Source: Isoetes taiwanensis
Lineage: Eukaryota; Streptophyta; Lycopodiopsida; Isoetales; Isoetaceae
Assembly (NCBI GenBank): GCA_021234155.1
Contig: JAJEKV010000231.1
Location: 650,749-714,748 of the forward strand
Length of the DNA: 64,000 nucleotides
Direction: 5' to 3'
The notes under the pieces were generated by a model that worked only from the letters and a program-made list of their open reading frames with translations, ran no database searches and was not told where the DNA came from. How positions within the stretch are numbered: the first letter of the stretch is position 1; each line of letters starts with the position of its first letter. The position numbers and the translations under genes were made by a program. Of this stretch, positions 34,951 to 45,384 are shown in pieces.

Positions 34951-37900
34951 TCACTGAGTCTCAAATACAGTCTCTGGATCAACACCATGTTGAGCAGCTA
35001 TTCTTGCAATATGCTCCTTTCCAATAGCAAGGGTCTGTGACATGTCCATTTCTGTATATCCAGTTGTTTCTGGGATGTCAACATCCATTGCCTGTGCTGC
35101 GTTTTTAACACGCTCTGACATATCCTGGCTATCAAACAATTCGTCCTGCAATGCCAAAGAATATTCAGTAGAGGGTACCAGCTTCTGCCTTTTTGGTGAA
35201 GGGTCGGAGGAGGTTCTCTCACTTCTAGAGGCGCCTTCAGAAGTTCCCACATACTCAAAATTAGGAATCGGCTTGTCCAGTTGCTTGTCTAGTTGCTTGG
35301 TTACCAGTGGCATTAAGGTGTCCAAGTTCTTGTTCAGTGCTTCAAGCTTCTTGAAAGTTGGATCTAGTTTTGCCTGTGCCTTCTCAGTTTGCTCTATCAG
35401 TGCCCGGGTCTCCTGCAGCCTCTCTTCGAAACTTTTCTGATCCAGGCCGGTTAGTAACTGATCCATCTGGCTGAGATCCGTTCCCTGTGTTATATTAACA
35501 TCCGGCATGTCGGAACGTTCCTCTTCACCTTGCTCAAGCCCATCACCTTCCTCTTCCTTGTCAGGCCTTGCCATTTTCTCTAGAATCTCGAAGAAAGATC
35601 TAAGGAAACGGCAAACCTTGTCGTCATGCTCAAAAGCAACACTCCGTTTTCCTTGCATCAAAGCTACCCTTGAGGCAGTTCCGCCTGAGAAGAAATCCAA
35701 AACGCAACCTTCTAATGGAACCAGCTCCTTCACTATATAATAGACATAAGAGGTTTTTGCTTGGCTCTTGAGGACGAAGTCGCCTTCCATAGCTGCCCAT
35801 GAGAATTTGGGTTTACCTGTAAATAACTCCAAATATTTTCTTTTTGTTTTCATATCTACCTCTTCGTCGCCAGTAATCGGATATTTTGGAAGAGGAGTGC
35901 TTTTCGGTGCTTTAGTGACTTGAGTCAGTCGCAGCTCTAGGTTGGGCTTAACGGGCAGCACCCGAACGTCACTCCTGTTTATTGTCACATGGCTGACGTA
36001 ATACTGGAATTCTTTTATATTTTTTTTGCTCTCCCATCCTTGTTCTTCATAAGCCCCTAGGGAAACATGGGAGCTACCTTGTATCTGGCTCAGACTGTAC
36101 AAACAGTTTGGCAAATGTGCCGATCTGAGGAACATTACTATGTGGTACACTTTTGCCTGCGTCATGCCTGCAACTCTGCTAAAAAAATCTGTGTATTTTT
36201 TTACGTCCCACAGCGTGGTAAAACTGCGCATGTCAACAAAAATCAAAGTGGCATTTTCTGACACCGATGCAGAAACAAGGATGCCAGTTTTTGTGACGTG
36301 CTGCACGGTGTTTTGCTTCTCTTTCATTTTCTTGGCCTCTTCTGGCCTCATTATAGCAATAATAGCTTCCAAAAAAACTGTTGGAAGATTACCTTGAACT
36401 GCCTCTTTATTATAGTTCGCTTTGACATATTCGAAATCCGTGGTTACGCAATATCCGAGGAGGCGTTGTTGGAAGTTGACTACGGAAAACATGAAGCCAA
36501 CTCTTCGAAATTATTGTATAGCTTCTCTGATATAGAATTGGCATATGATAACACTTCACGACGCATGAGTGAAAGTGTTCTGATGTCTAGAGCCCTCTGA
36601 CTGCAATTAAAACGTCCTGCATATCCTTGCTGTACTTTCAAGAAAACCTTGCCTTGTAAGATTTCGTCCATCAATTGGCTTACCTCAGCATTGTTCATTC
36701 CTCGCAGGTTTCTTAGGAATGTCTTGTTGAAAAAATCCTTTGAAGATTTCTCTGGTAATTCCCCCTGGTCATCAGTTAGCTTTCGATTTGCCCATTTGTT
36801 GACAACTTCTACGAGTTTAGACCATGAAGATTCTTGCATGAAAAGGAACTGCTTCTCATCCCTAAGTTCCTTGACCTTCAAAGTTGTGGTAGCCACCTCG
36901 ACAAAGTCTTGCAAAGAAGTGCTGGTTAGGATCGCGACGACGATTCTACTGAGCAAAAAAACGGATAAACATACCTTCCAGGCGGATGTCACTGCAGTTC
37001 CTGTTGGGCCTTGTGGAGGACATCCGAATGCCTTGTGCTGGTTTCTTAGTTGTTGGAGCTTTTCAATGAGGGGTTCCTTGTATACCGTTTCTGCGATTAC
37101 ATCGTTGCACTGTATAGAAATCTGAATGTATTCCTTGTTGGACAGGTTACCATTTAATACATGACTTCTTCTTTTTGCATATGCTTTGGCAAATTCCAAT
37201 CTTTGTTCGACATTGCCCATGCATGTGCATAAAAACTGTGCAGCAAAAATGCTGTGATTACCAGAAATAATAAAAAATTTCTTGTTTGCCAGTTCTTCTG
37301 GCCGCGACCAAGTGACTAATTTCCTGCAAGTGACCAAATTACACTAGTTAGTGCAAGAAATTGTTCATGAAGATCGCGACCGCGATCCGGTTTAGCATAT
37401 TCATATATAACAAAAATGGCAAGAGAGAAATGAATATAATGTAACTGACCTTGTTACTGGATCGAATGGAACGACATCGGCAGGCGTAAGAACCTCCGTT
37501 GGGTATTTCTTGAAGCTTTTTATCAGGGTCTGGACATGGTCATTTGACCGGACTCTATGTGTCATATTTGCGGGAGCTGGCTCGCAATCGAAAATGCTGA
37601 CCTTCTGGAACCAGTTTACACCCATTGGGTAATATCTTTTGAACTCCTCGAGCTTAGATGCTGTCTCCTGAGCGAGTTTCTTTTCTTCATCTGGATTAAA
37701 CTTTAAATCTTCTGGCATTTGGGGATCAGTTCTCCAGGGCAACAAGTGGCTAGTAGGTGTTGGTTTGGTGGACGAGGAAGGAGTAGAAGATGTCGAAGGT
37801 TGAGCACTGTCATCCGTGCTCTGCTTTGGAAGCTTTACCTTGAATGGCCTGATCCTCTGTGCTGGCTGTTCTTCTATTGCCTCGGAGTCTCTGGGGGGAG

Positions 37901-38982
37901 CAGTCAAAAGCTTGACGGGAGCTGAAGGGTCCACTACGGCAGAACAACCAACATTTGCTGACGGGATAGCCTCCATGGGCACTACAGTATCCTTTGGGGT
38001 GGATGGTTCGCCAATAGCCTGCAGAGGGGCCACGGATCTCTTCTTCGCAACAGCTCTGAGCCAGTTGGTGTCCATTCTTGAAGGCAGTTTATTGTCCTTA
38101 GTAGCCTTCAAAAAAAAGAAGGAGGTTTCTTATCACCGAAAGACCCTTTCTGCACATACTAAATCCAACAAGTATATCCCTGTTGCACTTTATACCCGAC
38201 AAACTCAAGGAATCATATGACGGCAATATCCACCCAAATCCCTTTGCACTGGTGGGCATCCCCTTGCCGCTTGCCGGTTTATTGACTTTACTCGCAATCA
38301 TAATGGAGGGATCATAATTCTGCCATCGCAAAACATACTCTACAAACTGCAGCTGATGAGTATCTTCCACGCTGCAAATTATTGCATCCTGTACATTATT
38401 TTTGGTACCTTCCCACATAGCAATGACTATACCTAGCTGCTCGTAATCTTCTGGATCCTTGCCATTCCTGAAGAACAGACACAAGTCCTTTCGGCGGTCT
38501 CCAGTGACATGAGGTTTGGCCTGTGAAATTTCAACACACCACTTCCTGCTTTTATCGGGTGTAACAATCCTGATCGGTTCAACATTGGGCTCGCGGAAAA
38601 GTTTCAGTGCTGCAGTAGCAATTGAACACAGGTTAGATACACTAGTATTAGCAGAAGGTGTTCATAAAGACCGCGGCCGCAATCCGGTTGACCAGTAGCT
38701 AAGTAAGAAAGGGCGTTCTCTCACCATTATCTTTGGCAAGAACGCGGCGCGTTCTTCTGAAGTGGTATTACATTTTATATGAAATGGTCACCAATATCGC
38801 GGCCGCGATTGTCGTGAGCACTACCTTCCATAAGAGAGGAAAGGTCGTGGTCGTAACTATCGCGGTCGCGATCCTATCGACCACCTAGCTATCCTAAAAA
38901 GACATGGTAGCAGCTATGACGATACCTATGCTAAAAAAAAATAGCGGAAATTACCTTCTTTGAGGGCGGCGGCACGAGCCAT
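34951..38982 (-). CDS. ParB-like plus DNA-methyltransferase-like protein, copy 2
   Basis: Exon 1 is 38955-38982 (MARAAALKE) and exon 2 starts at 38609 (LKLFREPNVEPIRIV), joined in phase; the exon 2 end near 38200 is unresolved. Exon 3 is 37450-38105, exon 4 36975-37323, and exon 5 runs from 36896 with a 1-nt frame change near 36490 into the 513-codon frame ending at 34951. Domains: an N-terminal segment of unknown fold; a low-complexity linker; a ParB/Srx-like domain (HRVRSNDHVQTLIKSFKKYP, PADVVPF, then FFIISGNHSIFAAQ spanning the exon 3/4 junction); a middle region; a beta-class methyltransferase-like core in which LIFVDMRSF stands where DPPY is expected and VLDFFSGGTASRVAL is motif I; then an acidic coiled-coil tail. 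Loss of DPPY argues against catalysis. No nuclear signal is obvious. The frame change may be real or a sequence error. The fold assignments are mine, by motif. Confidence 0.65.
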
Positions 38983-39040
38983 GATGGCGCTAGAAATTTT
39001 GCGAGGGCCGAATTTTCGGGGGAAAAAAAAAACGCCCCCT

Positions 39041-39047
39041 TTTTATA
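39041..39047 (-). promoter_or_regulatory. TATA box of the ParB/MTase-like gene
   Basis: TATAAAA on the minus strand, 58 bp before the chosen ATG at 38982, within GGCGAACCCTATAAAAAGGG. The spacing suits a short leader and supports this start codon. Confidence 0.6.
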
Positions 39048-39072
39048 GGGTTCGCCCTTATGGCCGGGGCAT

Positions 39073-39180
39073 TTATGACACGCGGCGTCCTTATGACGGG
39101 CGGCGCCATTATGACGGGTGGCGTCATTATGACATGGGGCTTCATTATGACGTGCGGCGTCATTATGACGGGCGACATAT
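39073..39180 (+). repeat. 18-bp minisatellite in the shared promoter region, six copies
   Basis: Six head-to-tail units of TTATGACGNGCGGCGTCA type start at 39073, 39091, 39109, 39127, 39145 and 39163. Most units keep TGACG, a bZIP/TGA-factor core, and several pair it with CGTCA as a partial palindrome. It lies 91-198 bp upstream of the ATG of the ParB/MTase-like gene and may act as an upstream activating array. Confidence 0.9.
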
Positions 39181-40173
39181 TCCCCATTCCCCCAGAAAGC
39201 AACGCCTGGTGTGAGAACGTACGGGACAGTGACACGTGAGAATTTGTGTGAGGGTGACTGCAGGGCAGGTGGAAAGGACAGCAAATCACCCACGACATGT
39301 CAGTTTAAATTGGATAGGGACAGGGACATTAGGGCATTAAAAGGTCCCGCCCGAAGGACATCATTTTCAAATTCAAATAGAATTCAAATGCGGTAAGACC
39401 CTCCAAGACTTTCATTGTAGCAAAGCTTGGGAAGGAGTCTTTCGAGGCGCCGGAGTTAAATTGAAGGCGCTATGGTCGATTACAATGGCGCTCGGATGAA
39501 TTTCAAGGCATCCAAGCATATTTTACGTTGTAGAATTCAGTGAAGGACGAAGACAGGCAAGTTCATTCATTAAAATGCATTTTCAATTAAATCTACCGCA
39601 TGCACCCCTTCTTTGTGTCTGGTAAATCAAATCCCGTTCTAATTTGGGAATATAGATTGCCTCTCTCAACAATTCTTAAGATGTTGCCTCTCTCAACAGT
39701 TCTTAAGATTGTCATTCATCTTCCTCTGATACAGGTGATCCTTACGACACAACTAGTAGTCATCGGGATCGCGAAGGCGATCTTGCCGAATATATTCTAG
39801 ACTAAGGTACACTTTAATGCTCTCCCATAAAGTTACCCATCAATGCTCTCGCATAACTTGCCTTATTCATTCATCTACCTCTCCCGCAGGTCATCCTTAC
39901 GGCACAGCTAGTACCCGTCCGGATCGCGAAGGCGATCTTGCGCAGCATAATCTAGACTAAGGTACGTATAATCTAGACTAAGGTACCTGCTTGCTCTAGG
40001 AGATCGCGGCCGCGATCCTGCTAACCACATCCTTGCTTGAAGTTGGTTTGTCTGGCTAACGTGAAGGTTTCCTTGAAGTTGGTTTGTCTTGCTTGAAGTT
40101 GGTTGCTTGAAAGTGCTCTGTCACATCGCGGTGGCGTTTTCTCTAAGCACTAACGTGCATTGTGCTTGCAGAC

Positions 40174-40803
40174 ATGGCTAGCTCGAAGTCCATACTATTC
40201 CATGGAGTCAAAGTGGGTGAGGGAAAAGTACATACCTTCGAGAAGCACCACAACTTGCCCTTGCTGAGAGATAGCGTAGTAGTGTCTATGGAAGTTATTC
40301 TTGACAGAAGCATTGGTTTGCCATTTCCTGAACCGGAATGTACAACACTCGCGGATTCTTTAGGGAGTTTTATTTTGTGGCCAGCGCAGTGGATAGCTAC
40401 CCTTACACAAGAACCTGAAATATCCACACCGCCAGCACAGATTAAAAAAATTGATTGGCAGGGGTTGGAAGCACCGGAAATCCCTTCCGTGAATAACTTT
40501 CGAGGCATTTCAAGGGACGAGCTAGTAGAGAAAAGTTGCACACTCCTCCATGACTGCTGCAACACGCCGTATGCCCTTGGGGTGATCATCTTCATCGACC
40601 CTAATCAGGCTGTCGGTGACATGAGATTGGGAGAAGACTACTTGGCAGCAACCATAATGAAGACATTCCCTATGCCAGATAGGCCGACCATGCGATGCCA
40701 AGCATGTGCTGAAATGCCACAATTGCACGACCTGGTGAGGTGGCCGATTGCTTTGGTGTTAGTAGACAATGTCTTTGTGTCAACACTTATTAAAATTTTG
40801 TGA
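40174..40803 (+). CDS. DUF8039-like ORF divergent from the ParB/MTase-like gene
   Basis: A 210-codon open frame starting MASSKSILFHG, directly after a splice-acceptor-like TTGCAG at 40166-40171, so a 5' leader intron is likely. The part LPLLRDSVVVSMEVILD followed by LADSLGSFILWPAQWI resembles a module found in plant proteins linked to CACTA-type transposons (DUF8039). I am moderately sure of that likeness and know of no assigned function. The frame ends at 40803, and the DUF7869-like N-terminal piece starts about 40 bp further in another frame, so both may have been exons of one gene. The upstream region holds palindromes at 39767, 39922, 40002 and 40124. Confidence 0.5.
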   Translation: MASSKSILFHGVKVGEGKVHTFEKHHNLPLLRDSVVVSMEVILDRSIGLPFPEPECTTLADSLGSFILWPAQWIATLTQEPEISTPPAQIKKIDWQGLEAPEIPSVNNFRGISRDELVEKSCTLLHDCCNTPYALGVIIFIDPNQAVGDMRLGEDYLAATIMKTFPMPDRPTMRCQACAEMPQLHDLVRWPIALVLVDNVFVSTLIKIL

Positions 40804-40838
40804 AATAGAGGCGGGTCATTGAAGCAGAACCCTATGCC

Positions 40839-43180
40839 ATGCAAATTGAGTCTGAAAAGGCACCAAAGAGGATGTACAGAATGGTTAACTGGACACCACG
40901 TTCACCTACTGTGGCTACTAAAGCTGAGAGAAAAATCACAGCAGCTTCCATTTTAGACTTTAAATCTTCGCTTTGCTGCATGCGAAGATGCTGCGCAAAC
41001 TTCTCAACAACCGAGATTGCGTGCATGCGTAGGTTCTATTGGAACTTGAGAGCTTCAGACAGGACCACATTTGTTTTCAATATGTTAGATGTCCGTTCGC
41101 AGAACGGCCACAGTCCGAAAGGCGATGCTAAATAATAAGCGGTATCGTGAAAGCATGGCATAGAGCCTATGGTATTCCAATGTCCACATTCTATAAGTGG
41201 CTAAGACTTTTCCTTGCTGGTCACAGAGTTCTTTGAGCATGGTAACATGGGCTCCAAAAAGCCGAGGCCTCACACTCTCGCCGGAAAGGCCATACTCTCT
41301 ATGTACATAGATGAGAATGCAGAGACGATGCCCCACAGGTCAAAAATCACTACTTGAAGGGGGAGAGAGAATGTGAAGAGGCTCCCTCCTGCCTTAACTA
41401 AAAAGACATTCTTCAAGAGGTGGACGCCAATGTGATGGAGATGGCGGGGCAAGCACATCTCTCATTCTTCATTCTCACGTGGGTGGAAGCAAAACCATGC
41501 AGAGGTTGCAATAGCAAAGAGGACAGCTTTCTCCAAGTGCAATACCTGTATTGTAATAAAAGAGAAAATGGCTAAGACCGAGAGATCCACGGAGAGAAGA
41601 GAATTGCAGATGGAAAACAAGGAACACATGACAGCCCCGGATCTCTTGTAGGAGCTTGTATCGGGTCATGGAGAGCTTTGTCCCATCGATCACGGACCAG
41701 CGCCACTATCATACATGATAAGATGGACCAAAACAAGACTATGATTCCAAGACCGGAGAAATTAGCCAAATCGGTATGGAGAGGTGAACGGCTTGAAAGT
41801 TAAGCGTGATCGGTGCATCGATGCATGGCCATGGCACAGTGCCTTAGGACATTTCTCACTTTCGATCTTTGGAAGGATGATTCAAATTTTCATGTTGGTT
41901 CTTTGAATCATGCTATCAAAACACTTGGAGGACACTTCCAAGACAATTGGGGGCATTTGAGAGAAGAAGCTCTACTGAGGGCATGTGGGGAACCGCACTC
42001 CTAAACAGTGCGGGGTTGAGGACAAAAAAAAACAATTGCACTGGGGTAGACTTTGTAGCACCTCCTAAGCAACCAACGCAACTTAAGAGGTTACCTAGGC
42101 GGCTCTACTTGCAGCTAGACAACTGCGCGGGGCAGAACAAGAACATATATCTCTTCTCTTATCTTTCCTATCTTGTGTGGTTGGGTGTTTTGATCAAAAT
42201 GGGTTGGCTTCATGATGGTAGGCCACACTCATGATGACATTGATGCTCTCTTCGGTAACTATTCAACGTTAATGCGCAGGTCGGATGCTCTAACTATTCC
42301 AGAACTAATGCAACTCTTCCGAGAATGTAGCACAAAGGCACCAACACCATACCTTGTTATCGAGGTTCCCGATTGGAAGGGTTTCGTAAAAGGATACATT
42401 CCTGATAAGAAGGACCGTTTGATTGGTCACTTGGAGCCCTTACTGTTTAAGTTCTGCATGAATGATGGGTGGCTAGTAATGTATTACAAGATGAGACCTG
42501 GTCATAGAGAATGGTTGCCAGAAAAGGGTATTCGGATGTGGAAAGCGATGACCTTTGGTTTGCCAAAGATACTGGATTGGCTCGCCCAAGAGGCTGTCAA
42601 GCCATATGCATGCCTCAAGGACATAGGAGCATTGAGGTCGATCCATTTTTGAAGTACATGATGCATTGGGTTAATATCTCGGGGCTGGTGTGAACTCGTG
42701 GTCCAATACCTACATGAGCGAGGTCATGGATTCTTTGGTGCAGTGATCGTGTGCTAGGTGAAGTACCCCAGGGCAATGCGTAAATTCAGAACTTCCGCCT
42801 CAAACAAGGCAAGTTGTGCTTCAAGAGCCTGAATCTATTCTGGTCGATCGATATGACGGTCCGGCTGCCTATGTCGGACCTGCTAAGGATAAACCCAAGA
42901 ATGCAGTGGAGATATTTGACCCATACCAAGATGTACATAAAGGTATGTTTACGCTTGTAAGACCGGGCGGATGCATGTCCTACATGGGTAGCCTATGCGG
43001 GAGGAGGATCCTATACAAGACCCCCGCCCCTCATTATAATGAGGTTTTTGTGTCTTGGTGGGAGCCTGTGGCTAGGAAAGGAACGCATGACACGCTCAAC
43101 GATGTCGGGATCGGCGGCATAAGAAGTGGAGGCCGAATCCTAATGACAGACCACGTTATCAGCCTCTCAAAGTGATAGAC
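40839..43180 (+). pseudogene. DUF7869-type gene remnant, copy B
   Basis: Pieces in order: 40839-41135 (CCMRRCCANFSTTEIACMRR, the cysteine pair typical of the N-terminus), about 41140-41215 (IVKAWHRAYGIPMSTFYKW), about 41520-41640 (FSKCNTC then KEKMAKTERS), about 41720-41790 (IIHDKMDQNKTMIPRPEKLA), 41813-42000 (LTFDLWKDDSNFHVGSL), 42061-42234 (RLYLQLDNCAGQNKNIYLFS) and 42212-42652 (VGHTHDDIDALFG). A C-terminal extension at 42816-43175 has YVGPAKDKPKN and VFVSWWEP, shared with copy C. Frameshifts and stops separate the pieces. The order and spacing fit one former gene that may be the transposase of the enclosing element. Confidence 0.65.
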
Positions 43181-43427
43181 TATGCCTGGTTAGTTGAACC
43201 GAAGCCATTATTGGTTTCGATCCCCGTATTGGTAGGAATCCAGGTGCAGGAACTATTGGCTAAAGAGGCCTCAGAGGATGGAGATGAAACTTGAGTCTTC
43301 AAGGTACAATAAAGTAGCTAATTTTTATTGCTTTGTATAGATTAATACAAGTGCTATTATGCATTACGACTTGCATTTTTCATCTAAACACAAGAGCTCT
43401 TACACTATACAATGTTGAACAGGTGAT

Positions 43428-43670
43428 TCATTCATCATCTACAGCTGTAGTAGTGATCCCTGATATCTCATAGCTATTGCGCTCAGGAAGCCAAATCAGA
43501 TGGATCATAACACGAATTGGCTCAGGGCAACGAATCTCAGCGCCCAAAGCTTTCCTTCGCAAGTAGGAATCAAGAAGAAGACCCCTGTCTAGGCAACCGA
43601 CAAGATCAGAGTGGCTCATTGAGCACTTGATCGCCTCGATGTGGTGAACTGATGAAGGAGAAAAATCCAT
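43428..43670 (-). CDS. 80-residue ORF, tandem paralogue 1
   Basis: An intact small ORF, MDFSPSSVHHIEAIKCSMSH... ending TTAVDDE. It aligns end to end with the ORF at 44058-44300: both have the pattern H-I--(I/F)KC--S--DL--C---G--LD--L--KA, then V-(I/V)H(I/L)-WLP------I--IT---VDDE. A TATAAAA box lies at 43707-43713, 37 bp before the ATG. Conservation of frame and promoter between the two copies argues for a real protein. Function unknown. Confidence 0.65.
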   Translation of the reverse strand: MDFSPSSVHHIEAIKCSMSHSDLVGCLDRGLLLDSYLRRKALGAEIRCPEPIRVMIHLIWLPERNSYEISGITTTAVDDE

Positions 43671-44057
43671 GGGAGATGAGTGAACTTTAGCCCCGAAGGG
43701 AGAAGCTTTTATAGCGAAGTAGAATTAGTCAGGTGAATTATTGGGGTAGACTACACCGCCATTATTGCGCGTATATAAGACTGTTGTATACATACAAGTA
43801 TAATACATATGCTTTTAAAACATGTTTTGTGGATTTTAATATGGTAGAAGTTTTTGTGCTTCAGTAATTCAGGTGTGATTGAAAATAGGGACTGCTTGCA
43901 GATATAGTGGAAGTCGAAGAGCACACCCTTACACTACACTCAGGTATGATACATCAAACAATATTCATTGTGCTATTACATCCTTACATAGTTTATACGT
44001 GCTCATACCATTATTAAATCATAAACAGATACAGTAGTCATCATTGATAACATTGAC

Positions 44058-44300
44058 TCACTCATCATCAACACCAAAGCTCGTGATGCTATTCAGCTCA
44101 TAGATCTCTTGATCAGGAAGCCAGTAAATGTGGACCACAACACGAGTGAGCTTCTTGCAAGCACTAGCAGGACCATCAGCTTTAGATTGGAGCCATGGAT
44201 CAAGATTAACACCATTTCTAGCGCATTCATTCAGATCGTTGTAGCTCAAGTAGCACTTGAAAGATCGGATGTGCTCTGGACGAGGCATCGAGGAAGCCAT
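44058..44300 (-). CDS. 80-residue ORF, tandem paralogue 2
   Basis: An intact ORF, MASSMPRPEHIRSFKCYLSY... ending SFGVDDE, about 45 percent identical by eye to its neighbour at 43428-43670 and of the same length. A TATAAAA box at 44337-44343 has the same 37-bp spacing to the ATG. The pair arose by tandem duplication of about 630 bp and lies just inside the right candidate end of the 10-kb element. No known domain is recognised. Confidence 0.65.
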   Translation of the reverse strand: MASSMPRPEHIRSFKCYLSYNDLNECARNGVNLDPWLQSKADGPASACKKLTRVVVHIYWLPDQEIYELNSITSFGVDDE

Positions 44301-44584
44301 GGAAGATGAATGATTTCTACACCCGAGTCGAGCTGTTTTTATAGTGAAGTATCATGTACACGTACAAGTATAACACATAATTTGTATGTATATGTGTATG
44401 TTAATTATCTCATGTTTGTTGGGCTCGAGAACTAGGTGAAAGTATTCGTGCTTGAGCAAATTAGGTGTGCTTAAAATTCTCAAAATTGCGTTATTTTATC
44501 CAATTAATGAAATCATGCTTTTTCCGTAGTTACATGTAATATCTTGTTTTGTTGTATCCTTTTAATAGTGAGTTTGTGACTTTG

Positions 44585-45040
44585 GTGCACCAATCGGAGG
44601 ATTAGATCCTCACTGTCTTGGTGTACGGTTGGGGAGTTGTCTCCCACTATCCCGTACTTGGCAACCTCCGTTTCTCCACTTTCATTTTATGGGGCCGGAG
44701 AAGTTGATGTCTGTTGCTTAGTGGTAGGCACCAGCCGGTGGGCTATTTCCCACTCTGTCCTGGTGTATGGCGGAGACATCCGTCTCTCTGTCCCATAGCT
44801 TTGCCTCCCCCTATTTGCACCATCTACTCCTGTTTCCCTTGTTTATTCGTTTCCTTTCGTCCATCCTTTGTGGTTGTTGTATCTACAGGGCCAGATAGGT
44901 TGCTGTCTGTAGCTTAGTGGAAGGCACCAGTCGGTGGACTAATTACCCCACTCTATCCTGGTGAATGGCGAAAACGTCCGTCTCTCTGTCCCATCACTTC
45001 GCCTCTCCCTTTTTGCACCATCTTCTCCTTTTTACTGTTT
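44585..45040. repeat. tandem 5'-UTR-like monomers, about 194-bp period
   Basis: TTAGTGGTAGGCACCAGCCGG near 44718 recurs near 44912 as a near match (TTAGTGGAAGGCACCAGTCGG), with matching following blocks (CTGTCCCAT, TTTGCACCATCT). A third, more diverged copy starts near 44585 (TTGGTGCACCAATCGG). The arrangement recalls the promoter monomers of some LINE-1 elements. Confidence 0.75.
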
Positions 45041-45304
45041 ATTAGATTTGTATCCGTACATCTGTACATCTGCGTTCATATAAAGCATATATACATCTCT
45101 ACTCCATACTTTCTGTTTATCATACCTTTCTTGTATCTTTTTTGCGTTCCGCTGTGATTGAACTCCCGTGTTTTTGTTAGCGTACGCATGCGTCCCCTTT
45201 CTATGTTGGTCACGTTCATATTCATGCCTAACGTTTTCCTTAACTTACATATGTTCGACTCCTTACCTGTTTTTACTTTCCCCTCTTTACATGCCCTACA
45301 ATAT

Positions 45305-45310
45305 ATTATT

Positions 45311-45382
<72 letters not shown>

Positions 45383-45384
45383 TT
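45305..45384 (+). repeat. (TTTA)n microsatellite, about 20 units
   Basis: An uninterrupted run of TTTA units. A second, shorter ATT-rich run lies at 46785-46822. Both are simple repeats. Confidence 0.95.

Larger units (their letters stand above)
34642..40138. repeat. palindrome family 2, GATCGCGnnnGCGATC-like, about twelve sites
   Basis: Sites: 34642-34659, 34749-34766, 36929-36946, 37371-37388, 38669-38684, 38794-38810, 38859-38872, 39767-39782, 39922-39937, 40002-40017 (GATCGCGGCCGCGATC, perfect) and a weak one at 40124-40138. A variant perfect palindrome, AAGAACGCGGCGCGTTCTT, is at 38738-38756. Around some sites the symmetry extends outward, for example GTGGTCG before and CGACCAC after the 38859 site. 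All lie in introns 1, 3 and 4 of the ParB/MTase-like gene, in its 3' flank, or between it and the divergent 40174 ORF. None was seen in an exon. Confidence 0.9.
34412..44520. mobile_element. candidate 10.1-kb element with terminal inverted repeats, carrying ParB/MTase copy 2
   Basis: AAGCATGGTTTCATTAATT at 34412-34430 is matched inverted at 44502-44520 (AAGCATGATTTCATTAATT on the minus strand, 18 of 19), with weaker similarity for about ten more bases. Outside each end stands TTTCCGT (34399-34405, six bases before the repeat, and 44521-44527, directly next to it), a possible imperfect target duplication. Sequence outside both ends fits one LINE 5' region. Inside are the ParB/MTase-like gene, a DUF8039-like ORF, a DUF7869 pseudogene and two 80-residue ORFs. 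The ends are inferred by eye from one copy; the true boundary could be a few bases off or the match could be chance. Confidence 0.5.

Noticed and set aside
40002-40017. GATCGCGGCCGCGATC as a cloning-vector NotI linker
   Set aside because: It is one of about twelve diverged members of a dispersed native motif, with no vector sequence nearby.
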